Notes under the pieces: model-generated
Database searches by the model: none
What the model saw: only the letters and a program-made list of their open reading frames with translations
Told to the model about the DNA's origin: nothing
Translations under genes and position numbers: made by a program
Part shown: piece by piece, positions 55,465-64,000 of the stretch
How positions within the stretch are numbered: the first letter of the stretch is position 1
How the letters are laid out: each line of letters begins with the position of its first letter
Assembly: GCF_013868415.1 (NCBI RefSeq)
Contig: NZ_JACEMT010000036.1
Span: 1-64,000, forward strand
Reading direction: 5' to 3'
Source: Marinobacterium marinum
Lineage (GTDB): Bacteria > Pseudomonadota > Gammaproteobacteria > Pseudomonadales > Balneatricaceae
DNA: 64,000 nucleotides

Positions 55465-55554
55465 TCGGGCAGGTCCTTTGCCGATTCAGGACGCTGAGAA
55501 TACCGGTACAAGCCAAACGGCACGGCACAGAAGGGCCGGATAAACCGCTTCAGA

Positions 55555-55566
55555 CACGCTACCGCC
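55555..55566 (-). promoter_or_regulatory. ops element (RfaH recruitment site) in the polysaccharide operon leader
   Basis: GGCGGTAGCGTG on the minus strand is an exact match to the core ops/JUMPstart element that pauses RNA polymerase and loads RfaH in E. coli O-antigen, LPS-core and capsule operons. It lies 90 bp upstream of the first codon of a unit of about 31 kb of minus-strand polysaccharide genes. I saw no other exact copy. Confidence 0.85.
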
Positions 55567-55660
55567 CGGAGGTTACATTTCGGGCAATCCTCAACACCCC
55601 TGTTTGCCGATTGTCAGTCAATATCGCCCAAGCCATGGCTTTTATTTCAGCGGCGACTCA

Positions 55661-55680
55661 AATGATATTGACTCTCATTA
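55661..55680. promoter_or_regulatory. Fur-like box
   Basis: AATGATATTGACTCTCATTA resembles the Fur 7-1-7 consensus TGATAAT-n-ATTATCA (TGATATT-g-ACTCTCA, three mismatches) and the AATGAnAATnnTTCTCATT form common before iron-uptake genes. No iron gene is next to it; the only downstream genes are the polysaccharide unit. Confidence 0.4.
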
Positions 55681-55764
55681 ATAACGCCGTTAATATGCGT
55701 GCGTCGAACCTTATCACTTCTTATATGGTTTCATAAGCTAGACAATAGCACTAAGCTGTTGTAA

Positions 55765-56637
55765 TTAAGCGTCACCTAACATTTCTTCCAACTCTACATG
55801 CCAGTCCGGCTGAGCAATGCCAAATACCGTCATCATGCGTTCACACGATAATACCGAATTGGCAGGCCGGCGCGCCGGTGTCGGGTAGTCTTGAGTCGTA
55901 ATGGCATTGAGCCTCGGGATAGCCTGAATCAGCCCTTGCCGATGGGCCTGTTCGAATATGGCAGCCGCGAACCCGTGCCAGGTGGTCGCCGGAGCGCCAC
56001 TGAAGTGATAAACACCCCAGGGCAGTGTTTTTTGAGTCTGATACTGCAGGGCCATGGCCCACAGGGCCGCTGCAATACTGGCTGCCCCCGTTGGCCCACC
56101 TGACTGGTCAGCCACCACTCCCAGCACATCCCGCTCACGCGCCAGACGTACCATGGTTTTCACAAAGTTGTGGCCAAAACGGCCAAACACCCAACTGGTA
56201 CGCATGATGATGTGCTGTGGACAGGTCGCTTCCAGTGCACGCTCACCGGCCAGCTTGCTGGCACCGTATACGCTGGCGGGACAGGGGGTATCCGTTTCAC
56301 GGTAGGCCTGCCGGGCCATGCCATCAAATACGTAATCGGTCGAGATATGTAGCACGGGGATACCCGCCGCAGCGGCCGCCTGTGCCAGGTTCCGGATGCC
56401 TGTTTCATTCACGGCATAGGCACGTTCCGGCTCCGACTCGGCCTTATCAACAGCGGTATAGGCCGCCGCATTGATGATCAGTGCGGGCTGACGAACCTCC
56501 ACGGCAGCCTGAACCGCTTCCAGCCGCGTGATGTCCAGCTCGTCAGACCCGACGCCTACCGCCTCTACACTCTCTGGCGCAAGGCGCAACAATTCCTGCC
56601 CCACCTGTCCACGGGCACCCGTAATCAAAACACGCAT
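55765..56637 (-). CDS. rfbD: dTDP-4-dehydrorhamnose reductase
   Basis: A 290-residue NADPH-dependent enzyme completing dTDP-L-rhamnose. N-terminal MRVLITGARGQVGQELLRL, AAYTAVDKAESEPERAYAVNE, HISTDYVFDG and Tyr-x3-Lys in SVYGASKLAGE are all present. It is the last gene of the rhamnose unit, 3 bp after rfbC. Confidence 0.96.
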   Translation of the reverse strand: MRVLITGARGQVGQELLRLAPESVEAVGVGSDELDITRLEAVQAAVEVRQPALIINAAAYTAVDKAESEPERAYAVNETGIRNLAQAAAAAGIPVLHISTDYVFDGMARQAYRETDTPCPASVYGASKLAGERALEATCPQHIIMRTSWVFGRFGHNFVKTMVRLARERDVLGVVADQSGGPTGAASIAAALWAMALQYQTQKTLPWGVYHFSGAPATTWHGFAAAIFEQAHRQGLIQAIPRLNAITTQDYPTPARRPANSVLSCERMMTVFGIAQPDWHVELEEMLGDA

Positions 56638-56640
56638 GAT

Positions 56641-57180
56641 TTACCCCTGTGCCAGCAGTGCTTTCAAGGTCAGGTTGACTTGATCCTTGGCCGAAAGCTG
56701 TGGCTCATCAATCGGCCATTCAATACCAATATCGGGATCATTCCAGAGCAGCCCACCTTCATCTTCCGGGTGGTAGTAATCGGTACACTTGTACTGGAAA
56801 TCGGCAATATCACTCAGCACACAAAAGCCGTGCGCATAGCCGGGCGGAACCCACAGCTGGCGATGGTTTTCATCGGTTAGCTCGACGCCCACATATTGTC
56901 CGCAGGTAGGCGACTCGGGGTTGATATCAACCGCCACGTCATACACCGCGCCACGGCTGCAGCTCACCAGCTTGCCCTGGGGGCGGGTTTTCTGGAAGTG
57001 CAGACCTCTCAATACCCCCTTCTGTGAGCGGGAATGGTTATCCTGCACGAACGGCAGCGTAATACCGGCTTCGCGATAACGCTCCAACTGGAAGGTTTCC
57101 TTAAAAAAACCGCGATGATCGCCAAATACGGTCGGTTCGATGATCAGTACGCCCGGCAATCGGGTTTCGATAACGTTCAT
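56641..57180 (-). CDS. rfbC: dTDP-4-dehydrorhamnose 3,5-epimerase
   Basis: A 179-residue cupin epimerase acting between RfbB and RfbD. Family marks: [34 protein letters not shown] (active-site His) and [16 protein letters not shown]. Length is normal. The start overlaps the stop of rfbA copy 2 (ATGA), with AGGAG just upstream. Confidence 0.97.
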   Translation of the reverse strand: MNVIETRLPGVLIIEPTVFGDHRGFFKETFQLERYREAGITLPFVQDNHSRSQKGVLRGLHFQKTRPQGKLVSCSRGAVYDVAVDINPESPTCGQYVGVELTDENHRQLWVPPGYAHGFCVLSDIADFQYKCTDYYHPEDEGGLLWNDPDIGIEWPIDEPQLSAKDQVNLTLKALLAQG

Positions 57181-58052
57181 TGCATCTCCTGTTGCAACAG
57201 GCGCTTCAGGTATTGTCCGTAACCGGTCTTGCTCAGCGCCTGAGCTTGTTGTTCCAGCCTGGTCGCGCTCAGCCAGCCCTGACGGTAGGCAATCTCCTCC
57301 AGACAGGCGACCTTTAACCCTTGGCGAGCTTCCACCGTATGGACAAAGTGGCTGGCTTCCATCAGCGAATCGTGAGTGCCTGTATCCAGCCAGGCAAAAC
57401 CACGCCCCAACAGGCTGACATTGAGATCACCGCGCTGAAGGTAGGCATTGTTCACATCGGTAATTTCCAGTTCGCCTCGATGCGATGGTTTGACCTGCCG
57501 GGCAATTTCAATCACATCGTTGTCATAGAAGTAGAGGCCTGTGACGGCATAGCTCGATTTGGGGTGGGTCGGTTTTTCTTCGATCGACAGCGCCTTGCCC
57601 TGCTGATTAAATTCCACCACACCGAACCGCTCGGGATCGTTTACATGGTATCCGAATACGGTTGCACCTTTGTGTCGCTCAGCGGCGGCGCGCAACATGC
57701 CGGTAAAACCATCGCCATAGAAAATATTGTCGCCCAGAATCAGGCACACCGAGTCGGTGCCGATAAAATCCTCACCAATAATGAATGCCTGAGCCAGGCC
57801 ATCCGGCGAAGGCTGTTCGGCGTAGCTGAGTTCAACGCCGAACTCGCTGCCATCGCCCAGAAGTTTGCGAAAGTTGGGCAGATCTTCCGGCGTGGAAATG
57901 ATCAATACTTCCCGTATACCCGCCAGCATCAACACCGACAGGGGGTAGTAAATCATCGGCTTGTCGTAAATCGGCAGCAACTGCTTGGAGACACCACGCG
58001 TGATGGGATGCAAACGCGTGCCTGAACCTCCCGCCAAGACTATTCCTTTCAT
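57177..58052 (-). CDS. rfbA: glucose-1-phosphate thymidylyltransferase, copy 2
   Basis: A 291-residue RfbA with [20 protein letters not shown] and [14 protein letters not shown]. It belongs to the complete rfbBACD rhamnose set, between rfbB copy 2 and rfbC. Compared with copy 1 (49403) it keeps the same active-site segments but diverges in many surface positions and at the C-terminus (LLQQEMQ). Having both copies fits separate dTDP-sugar branches. Confidence 0.96.
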   Translation of the reverse strand: MKGIVLAGGSGTRLHPITRGVSKQLLPIYDKPMIYYPLSVLMLAGIREVLIISTPEDLPNFRKLLGDGSEFGVELSYAEQPSPDGLAQAFIIGEDFIGTDSVCLILGDNIFYGDGFTGMLRAAAERHKGATVFGYHVNDPERFGVVEFNQQGKALSIEEKPTHPKSSYAVTGLYFYDNDVIEIARQVKPSHRGELEITDVNNAYLQRGDLNVSLLGRGFAWLDTGTHDSLMEASHFVHTVEARQGLKVACLEEIAYRQGWLSATRLEQQAQALSKTGYGQYLKRLLQQEMQ

Positions 58053-58083
58053 GGATCACCTCAATAACAAAAAACAGGAGACA

Positions 58084-59187
58084 TCAATGAGCCGTTTCGC
58101 TCTTGTCGCCCAATCGACCCAAACGGTAGTCTCCGCTTAGCACTCGCTGCCACCACTCAGGGTTGTCCAGATACCATTGCACTGTTTTGCGAATACCGGT
58201 TTCAAACGACTCCTCAGGCACCCAATCCAGTTCACGCTGGATTTTACTCGCATCAATGGCATAGCGCACATCATGCCCCGGACGGTCCTTCACAAACGTA
58301 ATCAGATCACGGTAGTGGACGACACCCTGTGTGGAAGCCCCCTTTGCAATCGCGCAAGACCCCGGCGGCGCCATCTCCTGCAGCAACTCACACAGGGTTT
58401 CAACCACCTCAAGATTGCGCTTCTCGTTATGGCCACCGATGTTGTAGGTCTCCCCTACTTGGCCCCGAGTCGCAACAGTCACCAGCGCTCGTGCATGATC
58501 ATCCACATACAGCCAGTCCCGAACCTGGCCACCATCGCCATACACCGGCAATGGCTGCCCCGACAACGCATTCAAAATCATGTGCGGTATCAGCTTTTCG
58601 GGGAAGTGGTAAGGGCCGTAGTTATTGGAGCAATTGGTAATCAGCGTCGGCAGCCCGTAGGTCCGCTGCCAGGCGCGTACCAGGTGGTCTGAACTGGCCT
58701 TGGATGCCGAGTAGGGTGAACTGGGCGCGTAAGAGGTTGTTTCCGTAAACAGGTCGTCGGTGCCTTCAAGGTCACCGTATACTTCATCCGTCGATATATG
58801 ATGAAACCGAAAGGCGGACTGCTGCTCAGACGACAGTTTGGACCAGTAACGGCGGGCTGCCTCCAGCAGAGTGTAAGTCCCCACGATGTTGGTCGCGATG
58901 AAATCGGCCGGGCCGTCAATCGAACGGTCAACATGGCTTTCTGCCGCCAAATGCATCACGTGCGTTGGCTGAAAGTCGGCAAAAATCCCGTCCAGTGCTT
59001 CCGCATCCACAATATCGGCCTGATAGAAACGATATCGGGGCGAGTCTTCCACCGACGTTAACGATTCCAGGTTGCCTGCGTAGGTCAACTTATCCAGGTT
59101 AGCCACGTCGGCCCGGGTATTTGCTATCAAATGGCGTACAACAGCCGAGCCGATGAAACCGGCGCCACCGGTAATCAGAATTCGCAT
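58084..59187 (-). CDS. rfbB: dTDP-glucose 4,6-dehydratase, copy 2
   Basis: A 367-residue dehydratase with [23 protein letters not shown] and [10 protein letters not shown] intact. It is 11 residues longer than copy 1, mainly through an insertion before [15 protein letters not shown] ([18 protein letters not shown]). It opens the rhamnose block after two glycosyltransferase genes. Confidence 0.96.
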   Translation of the reverse strand: MRILITGGAGFIGSAVVRHLIANTRADVANLDKLTYAGNLESLTSVEDSPRYRFYQADIVDAEALDGIFADFQPTHVMHLAAESHVDRSIDGPADFIATNIVGTYTLLEAARRYWSKLSSEQQSAFRFHHISTDEVYGDLEGTDDLFTETTSYAPSSPYSASKASSDHLVRAWQRTYGLPTLITNCSNNYGPYHFPEKLIPHMILNALSGQPLPVYGDGGQVRDWLYVDDHARALVTVATRGQVGETYNIGGHNEKRNLEVVETLCELLQEMAPPGSCAIAKGASTQGVVHYRDLITFVKDRPGHDVRYAIDASKIQRELDWVPEESFETGIRKTVQWYLDNPEWWQRVLSGDYRLGRLGDKSETAH

Positions 59188-59195
59188 ATCTCCCC

Positions 59196-60326
59196 TTACT
59201 CTTGTTCCGATACCGGGTAATGCCCCAGCAGCAGTTGTTCATAGTCGTGCAGTATATGCGGCCAGGTAAAGCATTGTTGAAACCGGGCACGACTGGCAGT
59301 TTTCAGATCTGTAAGTTGTTGTTCATTGTCCAGCAAGCGGTCAAACAGGTCGACGCAGTCCGCTTCCGTTTTGAAATAGACCGCGCCCGCGCCCGCCACC
59401 CAGCGGTTAAACGGGTTATCCTGGGCAATCACGGCACACCCCGCCCCCAGCGCTTCAACCAGTGACGGATTGGTCCCGCCAACCTTATGCCCGTGCAAAT
59501 ACAGGCGCGCATGAAAGCGCAAGGCCTGAACCGTCGGGGCTGAATAGATCGCCCCCGGGAACAGGACCTCATCAGATGCGGCGTCCAGCACTTCTCGGTG
59601 CAACGGCACAATATCCGGGTAAAAACTGCCCAGCACGACCAGGGTATGCTGGCGCGGTTTCCGGCTGAACGCACGCACGATCTCCAGCGATGAATTTTCA
59701 GGCTCGGGACGTGCAATCACCACCGAAAACCGCCCGGGCAGCAGTCCGTAAGGCTCCAGCAGTGCGGCATCGGCTGCCGTCACTTCTTCGGCCCCATACG
59801 GCAGCATGGTGATTTTGCGTTCGGGTGCGCAGGTCATCAAATGCTGTTTGATTTCCGGGTGGTCGGCCACCAGATGATTCGCCGTTCTGCAGGCCACACG
59901 TTCATTCAGACGCAGCCAGAGCTTGGCCATCACACCCCATTTTTCGCGCTTCCACTCCAAACCATCCATATTGATGATATTGGTCTGCCCGACCAGTCGC
60001 TGCAGCACATTGAAGCAGGCCGTGTTATAACCCAGCGTCAGAAAGATGCCCGGCTCGGACAGAGCGTGTCTGGTTGCCTTCCAATCAAAAAGGATGGTAC
60101 CGGCAGCCCCTGCCGTTTTGACCGGAACATGGACAAGACGCACGCCTTGCCATTCGCTTTCATATATCGCGCCCCGGCCCTCTTCCTGGCAATACACGGT
60201 CACCTGCCAGCCCCGTCCCACCAGGTACACCGACAGTTTTTCGGCAAAGGTTTCAAAACCGCCATGCCGTGCCGGTATGCCACGAGTCCCCAGAATGGCC
60301 AGATGCTTTATCCCTTCATGCCTCAT
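59196..60326 (-). CDS. DUF1972-type glycosyltransferase (probable rhamnosyltransferase)
   Basis: A 376-residue GT-B enzyme with an N-terminal DUF1972 domain ([21 protein letters not shown]) and a GT4 C-terminal domain ([22 protein letters not shown]). Members of this type in capsule loci are often rhamnosyltransferases, and rfbBACD follows directly, so a dTDP-rhamnose donor is likely but not proved. The ATG overlaps the upstream gene's stop (ATGA). Confidence 0.87.
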   Translation of the reverse strand: MRHEGIKHLAILGTRGIPARHGGFETFAEKLSVYLVGRGWQVTVYCQEEGRGAIYESEWQGVRLVHVPVKTAGAAGTILFDWKATRHALSEPGIFLTLGYNTACFNVLQRLVGQTNIINMDGLEWKREKWGVMAKLWLRLNERVACRTANHLVADHPEIKQHLMTCAPERKITMLPYGAEEVTAADAALLEPYGLLPGRFSVVIARPEPENSSLEIVRAFSRKPRQHTLVVLGSFYPDIVPLHREVLDAASDEVLFPGAIYSAPTVQALRFHARLYLHGHKVGGTNPSLVEALGAGCAVIAQDNPFNRWVAGAGAVYFKTEADCVDLFDRLLDNEQQLTDLKTASRARFQQCFTWPHILHDYEQLLLGHYPVSEQE

Positions 60327-61420
60327 ACAAACACTTCATTCCGGTAAAAAGATGTGATGGCTTCATTAAACCGGGATGGCAGAAAATCGTGCGCGCGCCG
60401 GTACGCCCTGTCGGACATCTGCTGATAGAAGGCCCTATCCTCGGCCAGCTCGACAAGATGCCGCTCGATAGTGTCAAGATCATAGCAGGACAGTCGGTAG
60501 CCTTCCTCACCCTGTGTAATCAGCTCAACGGGCCCTCCCACCGGGGGCACTATCACCGGCAGGCCGTGTGACATGGCCTCGACAATGGTAAGGCCGAAAG
60601 ATTCGATCCATTCATCAGACCGGGACAGATTCAGCAAAACAGAGGCCTGATCATAGAAAGATGACAATTCGCTTTGACGTGCGTGGACACTCAGGTTATC
60701 CGGCAATGCCCGACCCGCAAAATAGTGCTCGACCTCCGCCTCATCAGCGTTCAACACCAGCACAAAACGCACGGCCTTTTTGCCGGCGTCCGACCGGTCA
60801 TGAAAACGGTGAGCCAGATGCAGGTATTCATCCACCCCCTTGTACTTTTTCAGCGAGCAAACCATCAGGATATCAAACTGATCGGCCGGGCGCGGTACTC
60901 TGGCGGCCGGCAGTGTATCCAGCGCGTTGTAGATCACGCAGCTCGGCTTGCCTGCAACGGCTTCCACTCGAGCCAGATACTGGCTGACGAAAATAACATG
61001 TCGCGCTGTCAGACGAATAAACGCACGCAGGATTTTCTTGAGCAACGGCGGTTTGATCGATGTTTCATGCACGTGATACACCACCCGCTTCCGCATGACC
61101 CAGCCTGCCAAAGCCGCCCCAAAGGGCATCATGGTATTGACGTGAAAGACCACGTCTTTTCGAATGTAGGCCAGGCACTGGAAGAACAGCAGCACCTGTG
61201 ACACCAGATACCAAAAGAGTGTCAGCAGCTTGTTTTCCGAGCGACGATAAAACAGCCCCCTGCGCCGACCGGGGACATCATCCAGAAACCCGCCGGAGTG
61301 ACGACTGGTCAGTGTCTCCACCTCTAGCCCTGCTGCGTGCAGCGCCTTAATCGCTTGCAGCAACACCTTGGGGCTTCCACTACGATCATTGTATAGATGG
61401 ATAAACACAACCGAGTTCAT
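60323..61420 (-). CDS. glycosyltransferase family 4
   Basis: A 365-residue GT4 enzyme. N-terminal VVFIHLYNDRSGSPKVLLQAI, C-terminal domain with DILMVCSLKKYKGVDEYLHLAHRF and the E-x7-E region ESFGLTIVEAMSHGLPVIVPPVGGP. First gene of the rhamnose unit; no strong ribosome binding site before the ATG. Donor unknown. Confidence 0.88.
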   Translation of the reverse strand: MNSVVFIHLYNDRSGSPKVLLQAIKALHAAGLEVETLTSRHSGGFLDDVPGRRRGLFYRRSENKLLTLFWYLVSQVLLFFQCLAYIRKDVVFHVNTMMPFGAALAGWVMRKRVVYHVHETSIKPPLLKKILRAFIRLTARHVIFVSQYLARVEAVAGKPSCVIYNALDTLPAARVPRPADQFDILMVCSLKKYKGVDEYLHLAHRFHDRSDAGKKAVRFVLVLNADEAEVEHYFAGRALPDNLSVHARQSELSSFYDQASVLLNLSRSDEWIESFGLTIVEAMSHGLPVIVPPVGGPVELITQGEEGYRLSCYDLDTIERHLVELAEDRAFYQQMSDRAYRRAHDFLPSRFNEAITSFYRNEVFV

Positions 61421-61767
61421 TAATCAATTTCGCACATCAGATTCAAGGATGCCCGCATCCGTGTTGCGGGCACTGCTGACAGTGTATTCGGCAGTTCCGA
61501 TACCCCCCGAACATACCCTCAAACACTCACTGTTGTCGCCTATTCGCGCCACCCGCACACATGCAGCAATGACGGGCTTTACAACGACAGGACCAACTGC
61601 TGACAAAAGTATACAAGTGTAGCAGTTTTTCCTTAACCAGGCTTTACTCAAGCCGCTGTATTCTCGGGACGATGTCCCCCTGTGACTCGAATTCGGCCCC
61701 GAACGTTCAATCCGATATACTGCCTCTCTTCAACCGCTCTTTCCAACCGCTTAATCGGGACCCTGTG
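61421..61767. other. 347-bp divergent intergenic region (GT4 unit / pyrC)
   Basis: Contains a GC-rich hairpin GCCCGCA...TGCGGGC (61451-61471) in the leader of the minus unit and a second inverted repeat AACTGCT...AGCAGTT followed by TTT (61595-61630). A TATACT (61716-61721) may be the pyrC -10, with only a poor -35 (TTCGGC). No ops element or coding sequence was seen. Confidence 0.5.
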
Positions 61768-62805
61768 ATGACTGATCGCCTGACAATTACCCGCCCTGAT
61801 GACTGGCACCTTCACCTGCGTGACGGTGATGTGCTGCAGCATGTTGTACCGGCCACCGCCAACCAGATGCACCGCGCTATCGTAATGCCGAACCTGCGGC
61901 CACCGGTCACCAATGCCGAGCAGGCCATGGCCTACCGCGAGCGCATTCTGGCCGCCGCCCCCGAAGGCAGCCGGTTCGATCCGCTGATGACGCTTTATCT
62001 GACCGACAACACCACACCGGACATGATTGCGGCTGCAAAAGCCACAGGCAAGGTTGCGGCCGTCAAGCTCTACCCGGCAGGCGCCACCACCAACTCGGAC
62101 TCAGGCGTAACGGATCTGGGCAAACTGGATGAAATCTGTGCTGCGCTGGCAGCGGCTGGCATGCCCCTGCTGGTACATGGCGAAGTGACCCACCAACACG
62201 TGGATATATTCGACCGTGAGAAGCAGTTCCTTGACGAGATTCTGACCCCGCTGGCCGGTCGCCACCCGAATATGAAAATGGTGGTCGAGCACATCACGAC
62301 TCGGGACGCCGCCGAATTCGTCAACGCCCACGGTGATAACGTGGGTGCCACCATCACCGTGCAACACCTGGCGTTCAACCGTAACCACATGCTGGTTGGC
62401 GGCATCCGCCCCCATCTGTTCTGCCTGCCGATTCTGAAACGCAACGTACACCAGCAGGCGCTGCAGGATGCCGTGGTCAGCGGCAGCAAGAAGTTTTTCC
62501 TGGGAACCGATTCGGCCCCACACGCCAAAGGCGCCAAGGAAAGTGCTTGCGGCTGCGCCGGGTGCTACAGCGCTTACGCCGCCATCGAACTCTATGCCGA
62601 GATTTTTGAAGACCTGGACGCACTGGACAAGCTGGAAGGCTTTGCCAGCCACCACGGTGCCGATTTCTACGGTTTGCCACGCAACAGTGACAGCATTACG
62701 CTGGTAAAAGAGGCTTGGCAGGTACCGGCCGAAATGCCGTTTGGCGAAGACATCATCGTTCCCTTGCGTGCCGGTGAAACGCTGCGCTGGAAACTGGAGA
62801 GCTGA
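61768..62805 (+). CDS. pyrC: dihydroorotase
   Basis: A 345-residue class II dihydroorotase closing carbamoyl-aspartate to dihydroorotate in pyrimidine synthesis. Zinc ligands His14 and His16 in WHLHLRDGD, the carbamylated lysine in [15 protein letters not shown], the His of LLVHGEVTH, and [13 protein letters not shown] are present. The frame is open from 61672, but the ATG at 61768 ([13 protein letters not shown]) matches the family; GGGA lies 8 bases upstream. Length is as in E. coli PyrC. Confidence 0.96.
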   Translation: MTDRLTITRPDDWHLHLRDGDVLQHVVPATANQMHRAIVMPNLRPPVTNAEQAMAYRERILAAAPEGSRFDPLMTLYLTDNTTPDMIAAAKATGKVAAVKLYPAGATTNSDSGVTDLGKLDEICAALAAAGMPLLVHGEVTHQHVDIFDREKQFLDEILTPLAGRHPNMKMVVEHITTRDAAEFVNAHGDNVGATITVQHLAFNRNHMLVGGIRPHLFCLPILKRNVHQQALQDAVVSGSKKFFLGTDSAPHAKGAKESACGCAGCYSAYAAIELYAEIFEDLDALDKLEGFASHHGADFYGLPRNSDSITLVKEAWQVPAEMPFGEDIIVPLRAGETLRWKLES

Positions 62806-62856
62806 GCCTCCGAACCGTCACAAACACGACTTATCATGATCCACAAGGGAACTGGT

Positions 62857-62893
62857 ATTAATAAAAGCTATCGAGTCGTTAGGTTTTATTAAT
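62857..62893 (+). promoter_or_regulatory. OxyR-type operator upstream of ahpC
   Basis: Two 15-bp half sites, ATTAATAAAAGCTAT (62857-62871) and TTAGGTTTTATTAAT (62879-62893), are separated by 7 bp (CGAGTCG). They fit the OxyR pattern ATAGnTnnnAnCTAT-N7-ATAGnTnnnAnCTAT with the T/A core positions kept in both halves, and form an overall palindrome. Confidence 0.75.
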
Positions 62894-62922
62894 TTACAAA
62901 ATATAAGCGGCAACGCTAGTAT
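62893..62922 (+). promoter_or_regulatory. sigma-70 promoter of ahpC
   Basis: TTTACA (62893-62898), an 18-bp spacer and TAGTAT (62917-62922). The -35 abuts the OxyR-type site, the usual arrangement for OxyR activation. Confidence 0.6.
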
Positions 62923-62972
62923 AGAACCGTTTCCAAGCGATCCACTCACTCGAGTCAAGGAGATATACACCA

Positions 62973-63536
62973 ATGGGTATCGTGAATACTGAGATCAAAC
63001 CGTTTCAGGCTACCGCTTTCAAACAGGGTGAATTCGTAGAAATCACCGAAGCGGACGTAAAAGGCAAGTGGGCTGTGTTCTTCTTCTACCCGGCAGACTT
63101 CACCTTCGTTTGCCCGACCGAGCTGGGCGACGTTGCTGACAAGTACGAAGAACTGCAGAAAATGGGCGTTGAAGTGTTCTCCGTGTCGACCGACACTCAC
63201 TTCACCCACAAGGCATGGCACGACACGTCTGACACCATCGGCAAGATCAACTACTTCATGGTAGGCGACCAGACCGGCACTATCACCAACAACTTCGGTG
63301 TTATGCGCGAAGGCCAGGGCCTGGCTGACCGTGCTACCTTCCTGATCGACCCGCAGGGTGTGATCCAGGCGGTTGAAATCACTGCTGAAGGCATTGGCCG
63401 TGACGCTGACGACCTGCTGCGCAAGATCAAGGCTGCCCAGTACGTAGCCGCTCACCCGGGTGAAGTATGCCCGGCGAAATGGAAAGAAGGCGAAGCGACT
63501 CTGGCTCCGTCTCTGGACCTGGTTGGCAAGATCTAA
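62973..63536 (+). CDS. ahpC: alkyl hydroperoxide reductase peroxiredoxin subunit
   Basis: A 187-residue 2-Cys peroxiredoxin that reduces hydrogen peroxide and organic peroxides. Peroxidatic Cys47 (FTFVCPTE) and resolving Cys166 (GEVCPAKW) are at the same positions as in E. coli AhpC. An excellent AAGGAG lies before the ATG. No ahpF follows; a strong terminator does, so the reductant must be AhpF encoded elsewhere or thioredoxin. Confidence 0.98.
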   Translation: MGIVNTEIKPFQATAFKQGEFVEITEADVKGKWAVFFFYPADFTFVCPTELGDVADKYEELQKMGVEVFSVSTDTHFTHKAWHDTSDTIGKINYFMVGDQTGTITNNFGVMREGQGLADRATFLIDPQGVIQAVEITAEGIGRDADDLLRKIKAAQYVAAHPGEVCPAKWKEGEATLAPSLDLVGKI

Positions 63537-63549
63537 GATCTGACCAACG

Positions 63550-63577
63550 CCCCGCCGGTTGGCACTGACCGGCGGGG
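63550..63577 (+). other. strong GC hairpin after ahpC
   Basis: CCCCGCCGGT (63550-63559) pairs perfectly with ACCGGCGGGG (63568-63577). No T-tract follows directly; it precedes the intrinsic terminator and may protect the 3' end of an abundant mRNA. Confidence 0.8.
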
Positions 63578-63582
63578 ATCGG

Positions 63583-63603
63583 CCTCCTTCGGGAGGTTTT
63601 TTT
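63583..63603 (+). terminator. intrinsic terminator of ahpC
   Basis: CCTCC-TTCG-GGAGG followed by seven T (63597-63603), a classic tetraloop terminator. It ends at the stop codon of the convergent PH-domain gene. Confidence 0.95.
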
Positions 63604-64000
63604 ATGCCTGTGGCTTACTGCGCCGCGCCAATACGCAACGGTCGATCTTGTCGCGAATCTCATCGGGACGACGCACATAGTCAAAACGCACCTGATTGTT
63701 TCCGCGCCCGGCCACGACCAGGCTGGCATGTCCCAACAAACGCCCCAGCACATTTTGTTCAAGTGACACACCATCCACGCTGAGCAGGTACAGCTGGTCA
63801 ACCTTACGCCCCAATACACCGGTATGCGCCAGTACGCGCTGACCGGTCAGACGGTAGCGCCGACTCCATTCCGTGAGCAACTGACGTATGGCACTCAACC
63901 CTACCCAGGCCGCTACCAGCCCCAGCACAGCGGCAACCCAGGTCGCCGGAATGCCCGCGCCCTCCCACAAGAAGCGCGTCGCCAGCGTGCGGTATTCTTC
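63602..64000 (-). CDS. bacterial PH-domain membrane protein, YdbS/YdbT-like (partial, 5' end off window)
   Basis: 133 C-terminal residues are visible and the frame is open to the window edge; the TTG at 63970 is not the start. After a short leader (EEYRTLATRFL...) there is a membrane segment (about residues 18-35, VAAVLGLVAAWVGLSAI), then a bPH_2 domain with YRLTGQRVLAHTGVLGRKVDQLYLLSVDGVSLEQNVLGRLLG. Such proteins are inner-membrane proteins of unknown role. The TAA stop lies in the T-tract of the ahpC terminator. Confidence 0.85.
   Translation of the reverse strand, partial: EEYRTLATRFLWEGAGIPATWVAAVLGLVAAWVGLSAIRQLLTEWSRRYRLTGQRVLAHTGVLGRKVDQLYLLSVDGVSLEQNVLGRLLGHASLVVAGRGNNQVRFDYVRRPDEIRDKIDRCVLARRSKPQA

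Larger units (their letters stand above)
55465..55764 (-). promoter_or_regulatory. 300-bp leader/promoter region of the main polysaccharide unit
   Basis: This gap holds the ops element (55555-55566), a Fur-like palindrome (55661-55680) and AT-rich sequence near 55680-55764, where the promoter should lie. A possible minus-strand TTGTCT...TATAAG pair there has poor spacing (14 bp), so I do not call a specific promoter. No ORF of interest and no clear terminator for the rhamnose genes were seen. Confidence 0.55.

Noticed and set aside
61595-61630. Inverted repeat AACTGCT...AGCAGTT with T-tract as terminator
   Set aside because: The loop is 19 bases and no plus-strand gene precedes it, so an intrinsic terminator is not supported.

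Overview
The window is a chromosomal segment of a gammaproteobacterium. The closest relatives of the proteins I recognise are Pseudomonas and Oceanospirillales types: a Dmp-type phenol hydroxylase, a PA2817-like protein and the YadGH/QueF neighbourhood. The order is inferred from protein resemblance only. I see no transposase, phage or plasmid gene.

Region 1 (1-8180): a phenol/catechol catabolic operon on the minus strand. It encodes DmpK-L-M-N-O-P (multicomponent phenol hydroxylase), DmpQ (chloroplast-type ferredoxin) and DmpB/XylE (catechol 2,3-dioxygenase, cut by the window edge). The divergent gene encodes a DmpR/XylR-type sigma-54 activator. The space between them holds a near-perfect sigma-54 promoter (6125-6140) and two upstream activator palindromes 31 bp apart. 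A long nested inverted repeat lies between dmpN and dmpO.

Region 2 (8181-21450): housekeeping genes. These are rsmE, an FbpAB-type ferric iron uptake pair without its ATPase, a hotdog thioesterase, a nitroreductase, queF, the YadGH ABC exporter, a PA2817-like gene, an outward-facing set of tRNA-Glu/tRNA-Gly genes (three tandem pairs on minus, one pair on plus), a PAS-GGDEF-EAL protein between them, a membrane-anchored coiled-coil protein, a LysR regulator and a 53-residue Cys-rich protein.

Region 3 (21511-61420): a large surface-polysaccharide (O-antigen/capsule) locus. wzz and galU are on plus. Everything else is on minus, probably as two transcription units. The proximal unit (61420-55765) has two glycosyltransferases and a complete dTDP-L-rhamnose set (rfbBACD). 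The main unit (55464-23730, about 31 kb) starts behind an exact ops element (GGCGGTAGCGTG, 55555-55566), the RfaH recruitment signal. It encodes a beta-CASP nuclease-like protein, phosphomannomutase, Ugd, a second rfbBA pair, a VioA-like aminotransferase with an acyltransferase and a WecF-like transferase, Wzx, an unexpected accessory module (unknown protein, HipA-like kinase with an in-frame stop, DUF3037 protein, TPR membrane protein, small membrane protein), Wzy, glycosyltransferases, the GDP-L-fucose genes gmd/fcl/gmm/manC, a DUF2235 hydrolase, pgi, a UDP-sugar dehydrogenase homologue that has lost its catalytic residues, an initiating sugar-phosphate transferase, an O-antigen ligase and a GT25 transferase. 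The genes suggest a Wzx/Wzy-type polymer that may contain fucose, an acylated 4-amino-4,6-dideoxyhexose, rhamnose and possibly glucuronate.

Region 4 (61768-64000): pyrC, ahpC behind a full-length OxyR-type operator, a tandem terminator, and the 3' part of a bacterial PH-domain membrane protein.

The best candidates for something undescribed are the HipA/DUF3037/TPR module inside the O-antigen operon and the catalytically dead Ugd paralogue. The ops element is the best regulatory find.
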